A stretch of 64,000 nucleotides of DNA from the NCBI GenBank assembly GCA_019637335.1, contig JAHBVV010000008.1, forward strand, positions 62,001 through 126,000. Reading direction: 5' to 3'. The translations under genes were made by a program, and so were the position numbers. This document shows, one piece after another, positions 22,496 through 32,616 of the stretch. Under the pieces are notes generated by a model. That model was not told the DNA's origin, did not search any database, and worked only from the letters and a program-made list of their open reading frames with translations. Source of the DNA: Candidatus Hydrogenedentota bacterium. GTDB taxonomy: Bacteria; Hydrogenedentota; Hydrogenedentia; Hydrogenedentales; JAEUWI01. Every line of letters begins with the position of its first letter. The first letter of the stretch is position 1.

Positions 22496-23443
22496 TCACC
22501 CGGTCTCCGGGAGGACGGCGTCGATGGCGGGATCCAGGGGATGCGCGATGAGTCCACGGTCCACCATGAAGCGCCGGACCCGGACCATCGTTTCCAGGCG
22601 GAACGCCTCGGAAGTCAGCAATTGGACGCTGGCGCGCAGATCCAGCAGGTTCAGCCTGCTGTAGGCGCTCCGCGCGCCGTCCAGATCGAGCCCCATGCGG
22701 CGGCCGAGCATCGAGTAGGCGTTTTCCGGCTCGTCGGCTATGTAGGCGAGCGCGGCGTCCCATGCGGCGCCGATATGCCGGAGCGCGTCCCGGCGCCTGT
22801 CCAGCGCATCGTTCCGGATTGCGATGAGATCGACGATTTCACCCGGGATGTCGTTGCTTGTAAACACTTCTTTCCCCCCCAGCGCGAGCAGTTTAGAGCG
22901 GGTCGGATCGAAACAGACGGACGCCGCGATTTCGCCGGATTCGAAACTGCGGACATGCCGAGACACATCCATCCGTACGGCCTCAATTTCCTCCACCGGC
23001 AGGCCCGCCTGCTCCAGCGCGCGGAGCAACACATAGGCGCCCAGGGCGGTATTCTCCACCGCGATCCGCCGCCCGCGCAGGTCCGCCATGCCAGCGAGCT
23101 CCGGTTGCACGATGATGCAATCGGCGCCCGCGGAAATGTCGAGGGCCATGACGAGCGTCAAGGGGACGCCGCGTCCGGTCACGGTGAGCACTTCGTCGAG
23201 GGTCAGGGCGCCGCCATCGATGGCCCCGGTTTCCAGCGCGTGCATCACCTGCGTCGCGGAGCGAAACTCCACCAGTTTCACCCGCGCGGGATCCAGATAG
23301 CCGCGATCGCGGGCCAGGTAAAGCGGCTCGTAGCCCGGCCAGACATTGGTTCCCAGGCGAAGGGGCTCCCGCGCCGGGGCGCCCGCCGGCAAGAGGGCGG
23401 CAAGCAGCAGCCCGCACATCGCGGCGAGTCGATTTGCCTTCAT
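22496..23443 (-). CDS. NMT1/THI5-type substrate-binding protein
   Basis: 315 residues with a signal peptide (about 1-24). The mature part has LRLGTNVWPGYEPLYLARDRG, ALTLDEVLTVTGRG and AVENTALGAYVLLRALE, the pattern of periplasmic NMT1/SsuA-type binding proteins for organic sulfur or nitrogen compounds and related ligands. No ABC permease or ATPase gene is adjacent. Its stop is one base before the ATG of the multi-PAS kinase, so it is likely a periplasmic sensory subunit of that kinase rather than a transport component. The ligand is unknown. Confidence 0.87.
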   Translation of the reverse strand: MKANRLAAMCGLLLAALLPAGAPAREPLRLGTNVWPGYEPLYLARDRGYLDPARVKLVEFRSATQVMHALETGAIDGGALTLDEVLTVTGRGVPLTLVMALDISAGADCIIVQPELAGMADLRGRRIAVENTALGAYVLLRALEQAGLPVEEIEAVRMDVSRHVRSFESGEIAASVCFDPTRSKLLALGGKEVFTSNDIPGEIVDLIAIRNDALDRRRDALRHIGAAWDAALAYIADEPENAYSMLGRRMGLDLDGARSAYSRLNLLDLRASVQLLTSEAFRLETMVRVRRFMVDRGLIAHPLDPAIDAVLPETG

Positions 23444-23659
23444 AGCGGAGTTCTGTGCATTGCGCCAGCCTTTCCCCCCACGCGCACCATCCGCACGGGT
23501 ATCGAGCGGTCGCGCCGGTTGCGGTGACCCCCCTCATTTTGGGGCATTGGCGCACAGGTAGTCAACGGGCGGCCCAAAAGCTTGCCGGACGCGTTGGCTA
23601 TACTTTACACTGGCGGGCAGGTAGCGGTCGCAGTTGCGCGCTTGCAGGAGTCTTTCGTT

Positions 23660-26600
23660 GTGTCTTACCTGAGCAATTCGCCCGTACGCGTGGCCTTGAT
23701 TTTATCGGCGGCGGCCGGAACATGCGCCGTCCCCGCCGGCGCGCCCATCGATTTCAACCGCGATATCCGCCCGCTGATCTCGGACAAGTGCTTCGCGTGC
23801 CACGGCCCCGACGCCAACAGCCGGAAAAGGGACCTCCGCTTCGACACGCGCGAAGGGCTGTTTGGCCAGACGCGCGGCGGCGATCCGGTTATCGTGCCCG
23901 GAGACACAAGCGCGGGCGCCTTTCTGGCGCGGATCACCCACGCCGACCCGGAAAAGCGCATGCCGCCCGCGGACGCGAATCTTGAGCTCTCCCCCGCGGA
24001 CATTGACCTCCTCACCCGCTGGATTGCGGAGGGCGCCCCGTGGGCGGGCCACTGGGCCTTCGAAAAACCCGTCCGCCCGGAGCTCCCCCCGGTCAGCAAC
24101 AGCGCGTGGCCCAAGAACGAGATCGATCGCTTCATCCTCGCACGCCTGGAAGCCGCCGGCCTCGCGCCAAGCCCCGAGGCCGACCGGGAAACCCTCATTC
24201 GCCGCGTCACCCTCGATCTCACCGGACTTCCCCCCACCCCCGCCGAGGTGGACGCCTTCCTGGCCGATACCGGCGACGGCGCCTACGAAAGTCTCGTCGA
24301 CCGCCTGCTCGCGTCGCCGCACTACGGCGAACGCATGGCCTTCCCCTGGCTCGACGCTTCCCGCTACGCCGACACCAACGGATACCAGCGCGACACCAAG
24401 CGCTTCATGTGGGCCTGGCGCGACTGGGTCATTCAGGCCTTCAATGACAACATGCCCTACGACCAGTTCACCATCGAGCAGCTCGCGGGCGACCTCCTGC
24501 CCAACGCCACGCTGGCGCAAAAAGTGGCCACGGGGTTTAACCGAAACCACCGGATCAATGGCGAGGGCGGCATTATTCCCGAAGAATACGCCGTGGAATA
24601 TGTGGTCGACCGCGTGGACACCACCAGCACCGCCTTCATGGGCCTGACCATGGGCTGCGCCCGATGCCACGATCACAAATTCGACCCCTTCTCCCAGAAA
24701 GAGTTCTACGAACTCTACGCCTTCTTCAACCAGGTCCCGGAGGAGGGCAAGGGCCGCGAACGCGGCAATGATCGCCCCTTCATCGCCGTCCCCACGGAAG
24801 AAGAAAAGGCGAAGGTCGCGGCGCTGGACGACAAGATCGCCGCCGCGGAAAAAGCGCTCGCCGGGCCCGACGAGCGGCTCGACGCGCTCCAGCGCCAGTG
24901 GGAGACCGAACTCTCCGATACCTTTAACACCCTCGCCTGGACCGAACCGGGTGAAGCGGCGCTCGCAACCGAAAACGGGACCGTGCTCGAACGTAACGCG
25001 GACGGGCTATTCCTCGCGAGCGGCCCCAATCCCGCGCGCGAGTCCTACGAGATCTCCTTCCAGGCGACCGGCCCGATCCGCGCCTTCCGCCTGGACGCCC
25101 TGCTGGATCCCGCGCTGCCGGAAACGGGACCGGGCCGTTCGCCCAACGGCAACGTGGTGCTCTCGGAATTCGAAGTCGAGCGCGCCCCCGCGGACGCGCC
25201 CGATCAGCGCGAGAAGCTCCCGCTCGCCGACGCCCTGGCCGATTTCCACCAGGACCGCGACGACTACCGCGTCCAGTTCGCCATAGATGGCCAGGAGGAG
25301 ACCGGCTGGGCCACGGGCTCCCACGCGCGCCGCGAAGACCGCACCGCCATCTTCGTCACGGGCGAAGCGCCCGCCATCCAGGCCGGCGACTGGGTCACGG
25401 TCCGCCTGAAACACACGTCGTCCTACGAGCAGCACGCCTTCGGGCGTTTCCGGCTGCGCTTTTCCGCCTCGCCGGAAATCAGCGCCTGGGCGCGTCCCGT
25501 CTACGGCCCCTGGCGCCACATCGGCCCCTTCCCGCTGGAAGCAACCGATGTGAAGGAGTTGATTCACATGCCGCTGCCGCCGGAAGAGGGCTTCGATCCG
25601 GAGGCCGCCTATGGCGATGGCGATCTGCGCTGGACCGAGCAGCCCGAATGGATCGACGGCCAGGTCCACCAGCTCACCCGCAGCAATCAGGGCGCGCAGT
25701 TCTTGCACCGGACCATCGAATCCGCCATCCCGCAGCAGGTCACCCTATCGCTGGGCAGCAACGACGCCCTCAAACTCTGGCTCAATGGGGAAGAGAAGCT
25801 GGTGGTCAATGAAGGCCGCACCACGGCCCCGGATCAGGACCGCATCGAGCTGCTCCTGCCCGCCGGAAAGCACGAGCTACTGCTCAAAATCGCCAACTAC
25901 GGCGGCGCCACGAGCTTTTATTTCAAGTCGATCGATGATTCGGGCAAAGCCCTCCTGGCGACCATGAAGACGCTGGAGACCCCGCCCGAACAGCGGGACG
26001 ACCCCGCGCGCGATCGGCTGGCGCTGGCTTTTCGCGGGCAGGACCCCGCCTGGCGCGCATCCCGCCATGAACTCGATTCCCTGCTCCAGGAGCGCCGGGA
26101 TCTGGAAGGCACCATCGCCACGACCATGATCATGGAGGACATGCCGGAGAAGCGGGACACCTTCCTGCTCAAGCGCGGCGTCTACGACGCGCCCGACACC
26201 ACCGAGAAGCTCTTCCCCGGCGTCCCCGAGCGCCTCGGCGAAATGGACCCCGAACTTCCGAAGAATCGCCTCGGATTCGCGCAATGGCTGGTCGACCCGG
26301 ATCACCCGCTCACCGCGCGCGTCCGCGTCAATCACTACTGGCAGATGTATTTCGGCAAGGGCCTCGTGACCACCCCGGAAGACTTCGGCACCCAGGGCGT
26401 CGCGCCGAGCCACCCCGAATTGCTGGACTGGCTCGCCCTGCGCTTCATCGAAACCGGCTGGGACGTCAAGGCCATGCAGAAGTACATCGTCATGAGCGCC
26501 ACGTACCGCCAGCAGTCGGTGCAGCCCGAGGAGCACCGCCAGAAAGACCCCGAGAACATCCTCCTCGGCCGCGCCCCGCGATTCCGCCTGCCGGGCGAGA

Positions 26601-27223
26601 TGATCCGCGATCAAGCGCTCGCCGCGAGCGGCCTGCTCCATCCCGCCATCGGCGGGCCCTCCGTCTACCCCTACCAGCCCGATGGCATGTGGTCGTCCCT
26701 CTCCTTCCAGAACATGGACGAGTTCGACACCAATTTCTACCGCGAGGACACCGGCCCGAACCTCTACCGCCGCGGCCTCTACACCTACTGGAAACGCACC
26801 ATCGCCCCGCCGCGCATGCAGATCTTCGACAAGCCGGACCGCGAGCAGTGCTCCATGCACAAGCCGGCCACCAACACCCCGATGCAGGCGCTCGCGCTTA
26901 TGAACGACCCCGCGTTCGTGGAGGCGGCGCGCCACCTTGCCCAGCGCATGATCCGCGAGGGGGGCGATCGCGCGGCGGACCGCGTGCGCCACGGGTTCCG
27001 GCTGGCCCTCGCCGCCGATCCGGAAGCCGAAAAGCGGGAAATCCTGATTGGCGGCCTCAGCGACTACCAGACCCACTTCGCCGCGCGGCCGGAGGAGGCC
27101 CAGGCGCTCCTTGGCGTCGGCGCATCCGACTACGACACCAACATTCCGGAAGCCGAACTCGCGGCCTACACCGCCCTGGCCTCCGTCATGCTCAACCTCG
27201 ACCAATTCGTTAACCGGGAATAA
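23660..27223 (+). CDS. PSD1-type cytochrome protein with DUF1549 and DUF1553
   Basis: 1187 residues from GTG 23660, with GGAG at 23647-23650. A longer frame back to 23582 lacks a ribosome site. The signal peptide (about 1-28) is followed by a planctomycete cytochrome c domain with haem motif CFACH (44-48), then DUF1549 (about 145-350, with a second CxxCH in GCARCHDHKFDP). A spacer contains a beta-rich, PA14-like domain (LWLNGEEKLVVNEG), and DUF1553 occupies the C-terminal third (NHYWQMYFGKGLVTTPEDFG). The family is abundant in planctomycetes; the enzyme activity is not established. It is probably co-transcribed and functions with the DUF1501 protein 5 bp downstream. Confidence 0.93.
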   Translation: MSYLSNSPVRVALILSAAAGTCAVPAGAPIDFNRDIRPLISDKCFACHGPDANSRKRDLRFDTREGLFGQTRGGDPVIVPGDTSAGAFLARITHADPEKRMPPADANLELSPADIDLLTRWIAEGAPWAGHWAFEKPVRPELPPVSNSAWPKNEIDRFILARLEAAGLAPSPEADRETLIRRVTLDLTGLPPTPAEVDAFLADTGDGAYESLVDRLLASPHYGERMAFPWLDASRYADTNGYQRDTKRFMWAWRDWVIQAFNDNMPYDQFTIEQLAGDLLPNATLAQKVATGFNRNHRINGEGGIIPEEYAVEYVVDRVDTTSTAFMGLTMGCARCHDHKFDPFSQKEFYELYAFFNQVPEEGKGRERGNDRPFIAVPTEEEKAKVAALDDKIAAAEKALAGPDERLDALQRQWETELSDTFNTLAWTEPGEAALATENGTVLERNADGLFLASGPNPARESYEISFQATGPIRAFRLDALLDPALPETGPGRSPNGNVVLSEFEVERAPADAPDQREKLPLADALADFHQDRDDYRVQFAIDGQEETGWATGSHARREDRTAIFVTGEAPAIQAGDWVTVRLKHTSSYEQHAFGRFRLRFSASPEISAWARPVYGPWRHIGPFPLEATDVKELIHMPLPPEEGFDPEAAYGDGDLRWTEQPEWIDGQVHQLTRSNQGAQFLHRTIESAIPQQVTLSLGSNDALKLWLNGEEKLVVNEGRTTAPDQDRIELLLPAGKHELLLKIANYGGATSFYFKSIDDSGKALLATMKTLETPPEQRDDPARDRLALAFRGQDPAWRASRHELDSLLQERRDLEGTIATTMIMEDMPEKRDTFLLKRGVYDAPDTTEKLFPGVPERLGEMDPELPKNRLGFAQWLVDPDHPLTARVRVNHYWQMYFGKGLVTTPEDFGTQGVAPSHPELLDWLALRFIETGWDVKAMQKYIVMSATYRQQSVQPEEHRQKDPENILLGRAPRFRLPGEMIRDQALAASGLLHPAIGGPSVYPYQPDGMWSSLSFQNMDEFDTNFYREDTGPNLYRRGLYTYWKRTIAPPRMQIFDKPDREQCSMHKPATNTPMQALALMNDPAFVEAARHLAQRMIREGGDRAADRVRHGFRLALAADPEAEKREILIGGLSDYQTHFAARPEEAQALLGVGASDYDTNIPEAELAAYTALASVMLNLDQFVNRE

Positions 27224-27228
27224 GCAGT

Positions 27229-28680
<1,452 letters not shown>

Positions 28681-28873
28681 GCCGGAATGGGTTCGTGGCG
28701 GTAGAGACGGCCTTCAAGCCGAAGCGCCCGCTCAGGCGCGGCCGGAGACGCACGGATAGCCCGTTTTCGCGGAGGCCTGGCGTCCAACGGCATGGAATAG
28801 CCCTGGAACGCCGGTTTAGCCAGATACCGCTTGACTCCGCGATCTGTTCGCACGGCGGGCTGCGGAAGCGGGG

Positions 28874-28902
28874 TTGACGGGCCGCTAACGGGCGTGTACT
28901 AT
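28874..28902 (+). promoter_or_regulatory. Sigma70-like promoter for the redB-like gene and kinase
   Basis: TTGACG (28874-28879) and TACTAT (28897-28902) are separated by exactly 17 bp, about 110 bp upstream of the RedB-like start. It is the best promoter match in 28681-29009, which otherwise contains no gene. Confidence 0.55.
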
Positions 28903-29009
28903 GGCGGATGCTGGGAGGCGTTTCCCCTCCGGCAGTGTTCGACGCAGTGGCCCCGCGGTAGCGCGCCCGCAACTTGGCTGGGCGGCGCCGCCAATGAACT
29001 GACTGGCAA

Positions 29010-29705
29010 ATGGACAGCGCACCCAGGCATGTGACAGGTCGGCCCCGGCGGCCGTTTCCCATCGGCGTCCGTACGCTTCCGGACCCCCGAGCGGTACTGG
29101 GCCCGCTGGGGTGGACTGGTTTTGTATTGTGGTTCGCTGCCGCCGCATTGGGATTTGCCAGCCTGGGCGCCTACGACTTCAGCGGTGGCCCTCCGCCGAT
29201 CGGCGCGGTGAAATGGCGGCTCAATGAGGCCATCCCACTCGGTTCGGACCGTCCCACGCTGGTGTACTTCATTCACCCGCGATGCCCCTGCACCGCCGCG
29301 GGCATCGCACAATTGGATCGCGTTTTGAGCCGGTTTGCGGGCGCGTTCCGGCCCCATGTAGTGATTGTATTGCCGGACGATGTCGGCGAAGGTTGGGAGC
29401 GCGGGCGCAATCTCGACGCCGCAGCGCAGCTCCCCGAGGTGGCCGTTACCATTGATCGTGGCGGCGGCGTGGCGCAGCTGTTCGGGGCGGAACGATCGGG
29501 GACGCTGCTGGCTTTCGCGCCCGATGGCGCGCGGCTCTTCGCGGGCGGTCTCACCGCGTCCCGCGGGCATGGCGGCGACAGCCTCGGTAGCCTGGCGCTG
29601 CACGACCTTGCCGTGGGAGCCGTGCCGCGGCGTGATGCCACGCCGGTCTTTGGATGTCCGCTCTTGGGGGTTGGCGGGCCGGGGGACGGAGCGCGACGGC
29701 GATGA
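29010..29705 (+). CDS. RedB-like membrane-anchored thioredoxin-fold protein
   Basis: 231 residues: a basic N-terminus, one hydrophobic segment (about 31-55), then a thioredoxin-like domain with [20 protein letters not shown], in which CPC takes the place of the CxxC site. [11 protein letters not shown] and the end [10 protein letters not shown] match proteins annotated as RedB in planctomycetes and proteobacteria. It is probably a periplasmic redox or sensing protein. Its stop overlaps the kinase start (ATGA at 29702-29705), so they act together. The precise start is uncertain because the first 25 residues are low-complexity. Confidence 0.68.
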   Translation: MDSAPRHVTGRPRRPFPIGVRTLPDPRAVLGPLGWTGFVLWFAAAALGFASLGAYDFSGGPPPIGAVKWRLNEAIPLGSDRPTLVYFIHPRCPCTAAGIAQLDRVLSRFAGAFRPHVVIVLPDDVGEGWERGRNLDAAAQLPEVAVTIDRGGGVAQLFGAERSGTLLAFAPDGARLFAGGLTASRGHGGDSLGSLALHDLAVGAVPRRDATPVFGCPLLGVGGPGDGARRR

Positions 29706-32065
29706 GTTCCCCTATAACGCGTACGACCGAGGAGACGATCGAGACCAGGGCCATCGAGCTGAATGCCCGCGCACACATCGAACTCTGCCGGCGCGTGGAC
29801 GGCGCCTTTGTCTTATTGATGCCCCTACAATGGGCAGCGGCGATTGCCGCCGCCGTCTTCTTGACGCCGCTGACTTGGGGCGGCGCCGATAGCCGTGTAC
29901 ACCCGCATGTTTTTGCGGCGGTTTTTCTGGGCGGCCTCGTAACGTTGGTCCCGGTGTGGTATGCGCTTCGGCGGCCCGGCGCCACACTCACGCGTCACAC
30001 TATCGCGACCGGTCAGATGCTGATGGGGGCATTGCTTATCCACCTCAGCGGCGGCCGGATCGAAACCCATTTTCACGTCTTCGGGTCACTTGCGTTCCTG
30101 GCGATGTACCGGGACTGGCGGGTGTTGATTACGGCGTCCGCGATAGTAACGGTAGACCACGCGGCGCGAAACTATTTCTGGCCGCAATCGATTTTCGGCG
30201 TGCTCACGGCGCCGCAATGGCGATGGCTCGAACATGCCGGGTGGGTCGTGTTCGAGGATGTTTTTCTTGTTTGGCAGTGTGTTCGGGGCCGTCTGGATAT
30301 GCGGGCGGATGCCCGGCACCGCGCCCATCTAGAGCAGACCAATGCGATGATCGAATTGGAGGTGCGCGCGCGCACGCGCGAATTGGAAGCTGAGCGCAGA
30401 CTATTGCGTGACGCGCAGGCGGACCTCGAGCGGCAGAACGAGCGCCTTGTCGAGACTACGCGCCGCGCCGAGGAGCTGGCCGAGGAGGCCGGGGCCGCGA
30501 ACCGGGCCAAATCGGATTTTCTCGCGACGATGAGCCACGAAATCCGGACGCCGATGAATGGCATAATCGGCATGACGGAGCTGTTGGGAGAAACGCGGCT
30601 GGATGCGGAACAGCGGGAGTTCGCCGGTATCATCCAGCGCAGCGGCGAACGGCTTCTGGGCATTATCAACGACATACTCGATTTTTCGAAGATAGAATCT
30701 GGAAAGCTGGATTTCGAGATGATCGATTTCGATGTCCGGACGACAGTGGAGGATTGTGCCGATCTCGTGTCCGAGGCCTGTTCGGCGAAGGGGATCGAAC
30801 TGATATGTATGTTCTGCGAGCCACTGGGGCACCGCGTGACGGGCGATCCGGGCCGGCTCCGGCAGGTGATCCTCAACCTGCTCTCAAATGCGTTAAAGTT
30901 TACCGCCCAGGGAGAGATTTTATTGCGGACAAAGATCCTGGAGGAGTCCGGGGGGGAGATCCGGTTGCGCATCTCGGTCGAAGACACCGGAACCGGAATT
31001 CCTCAGGACAAGTCTGCTCTAATCTTCGAGCGCTTTTCGCAGGCGGATGCCTCAACGACCCGGCATTACGGGGGCACGGGGCTCGGGCTGGCGATTTGCA
31101 AGGAACTCGCCGCGCGGATGGATGGTGATATTGGCGTGATTTCCGAGGCGGGCAATGGGTCGGAGTTCTGGTTTACCGCGCGCTTCCCGGTGGCATCGCG
31201 CGCGCACACGAGTGTTGAATTGCCACACTGCGACATCGCGGGGAAGCGCGTGATCGCGGTGGACGACAACGACACCAACCGCCTGCTCATCGATATGCAG
31301 GTGCGCCGGATGGGCATGCTCCCGCATGTCGCCAGCACACCAGACGCGGCGATCGCGGCCGTAAAGGCGGCGCGGCTGCGCGGCGAGCCCTTCGACCTGG
31401 CCATCGTCGATTTCCAAATGCCGGACATGGACGGCCTGCAATTGGGCCCGCTGCTCCTGGAGGCGGCCGGAGACACGCCGCTCCGGATGTTGTTGCTAAC
31501 GTCCGTGAGCGCACGTGGCTACGCAAACCGCGCGGAAGCGGCTGGTTTTTCCGCGTACCTGAACAAGCCGGTAAAGGAGCGGCGCCTGCTCGAGTGCATC
31601 CGCGGCATGCTCATCAATGCCCCGCCCGCGCCGAATACTCCGGCGGCCATTATCACCCAGCATTCCGTTAGCGAGGCTGAGCGCGCGGCGATGCGGCACG
31701 TGCTTCTTGTGGACGACAATATCGTCAATCAGAAAGTGGGCGCGAAAATGCTGGACAAGCTGGGGTTCCGGGTCGATGTGGCATGTGGCGGCGCGACCGC
31801 GGTCGAGGCATGCGCCCGCCATTGTTACGACTTGGTGCTCATGGATTGTGAAATGCCCGAGATGGACGGATTCGAAGCTACGCGCGCCATCCGCGAGCTT
31901 AAGGAGTATGAATCGCGCCCGATTGTTGCGCTCACGGCGCACGCGGTTCACGGGACTCGTGAACGCTGCATCGACGCAGGCATGGACGATTATCTGAGCA
32001 AGCCGCTCCGGCTCGATACGCTTCGTGATCTCATGGACCGGCTGCTACCGGAAGCTGGCGCATGA
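29702..32065 (+). CDS. Hybrid histidine kinase with polytopic membrane sensor and two receivers
   Basis: 787 residues. The N-terminal 200 residues hold four to six membrane segments and the motif [20 protein letters not shown], whose histidines could bind metal or haem. Then come a coiled coil, HisKA with His near 279 ([11 protein letters not shown]), HATPase ([14 protein letters not shown]), a first receiver with Asp near 569 ([12 protein letters not shown]) and a second with Asp near 714 ([11 protein letters not shown]). It lacks an output domain. ATG 29702 overlaps the redB-like stop and is preferred over an in-frame ATG at 29654. The paired redB-like protein may report redox state to it. 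Confidence 0.88.
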   Translation: MSSPITRTTEETIETRAIELNARAHIELCRRVDGAFVLLMPLQWAAAIAAAVFLTPLTWGGADSRVHPHVFAAVFLGGLVTLVPVWYALRRPGATLTRHTIATGQMLMGALLIHLSGGRIETHFHVFGSLAFLAMYRDWRVLITASAIVTVDHAARNYFWPQSIFGVLTAPQWRWLEHAGWVVFEDVFLVWQCVRGRLDMRADARHRAHLEQTNAMIELEVRARTRELEAERRLLRDAQADLERQNERLVETTRRAEELAEEAGAANRAKSDFLATMSHEIRTPMNGIIGMTELLGETRLDAEQREFAGIIQRSGERLLGIINDILDFSKIESGKLDFEMIDFDVRTTVEDCADLVSEACSAKGIELICMFCEPLGHRVTGDPGRLRQVILNLLSNALKFTAQGEILLRTKILEESGGEIRLRISVEDTGTGIPQDKSALIFERFSQADASTTRHYGGTGLGLAICKELAARMDGDIGVISEAGNGSEFWFTARFPVASRAHTSVELPHCDIAGKRVIAVDDNDTNRLLIDMQVRRMGMLPHVASTPDAAIAAVKAARLRGEPFDLAIVDFQMPDMDGLQLGPLLLEAAGDTPLRMLLLTSVSARGYANRAEAAGFSAYLNKPVKERRLLECIRGMLINAPPAPNTPAAIITQHSVSEAERAAMRHVLLVDDNIVNQKVGAKMLDKLGFRVDVACGGATAVEACARHCYDLVLMDCEMPEMDGFEATRAIRELKEYESRPIVALTAHAVHGTRERCIDAGMDDYLSKPLRLDTLRDLMDRLLPEAGA

Positions 32066-32090
32066 GCCGATCCGCAAGGCGCTCTCGCAC

Positions 32091-32107
32091 TCGGTAGAGG
32101 CTACCGA
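32091..32107 (+). terminator. Small stem-loop after the kinase gene
   Basis: TCGGTAG at 32091-32097 pairs with CTACCGA at 32101-32107 across a 3-base loop, 25 bp after the kinase stop. There is no T-tract, so termination is only a possibility. Confidence 0.3.
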
Positions 32108-32133
32108 ACGCTTGGTCTCTATCGTGGGGTCTC

Positions 32134-32223
32134 GACCACGAGCGGCGGACCTATAAATACCAGGGCCGCAACTTCCGCCTCACCGATGTCCACGGCGTGG
32201 TGCGCAACGAAATACTCGCGTGA
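32134..32223 (+). pseudogene. Remnant of a DUF1501 gene 3' end
   Basis: An open stretch of 29 codons plus stop encodes the DUF1501 C-terminus ([20 protein letters not shown], then VVRNEILA). At DNA level 32134-32231 aligns with 28591-28688 with six mismatches by my count, including 8 bp beyond the stop codon. Sequence upstream of 32134 does not continue the similarity, so this is a truncated copy. Together the two copies form direct repeats around the redB-like/kinase module. Confidence 0.85.
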
Positions 32224-32370
32224 GCCGGAATCAGGCTGGTATCTGGCGCTCGTAATACGTCCGCCGAACAGGGCGCCCGGAGGTGGGGGGGCTGATCATG
32301 TCGCGATGCGTCACTCTTTGTGGAGGAATATGCGGTTGCCTCGCAACCGGTACACAGCCGGGACGCCTCC

Positions 32371-32540
32371 TGGGGGTACAGCCACCGGCTGGTTCGGGGG
32401 TGGTTGCTGCGGAGGTGGGCTTGCTTGCCAGCCGGAGGCAGTCCCCTGGCTCTTGGGGGTACAGCCACCGGCTGGTTCGGGGGTGGTTGCTCCGGAGTTG
32501 GGCTTGCTTGCCAGCCGGAGGCAGCCCCCTGGGTGGGTTC
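32371..32540. repeat. 83-bp tandem repeat, two copies
   Basis: The unit beginning TGGGGGTACAGCCACCGGCT starts at 32371 and again at 32454, with few differences, and a fragment follows. Each unit holds GGCTTGCTTGCCAGCCGGAG and the core GCAGTCCCCTGG or GCAGCCCCCTGG. It lies between the DUF1501 remnant and the propeller/toroid gene. Apart from the remnant, 32066-32616 shows no gene. Confidence 0.85.
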
Positions 32541-32616
32541 GCGCGGCGTGGCTTCATTCGGCTAAAGTGTCGCCTGGATGGTAAGCAGAACGGCTTTGGG
32601 CCGAAAGGAAGCAGAC

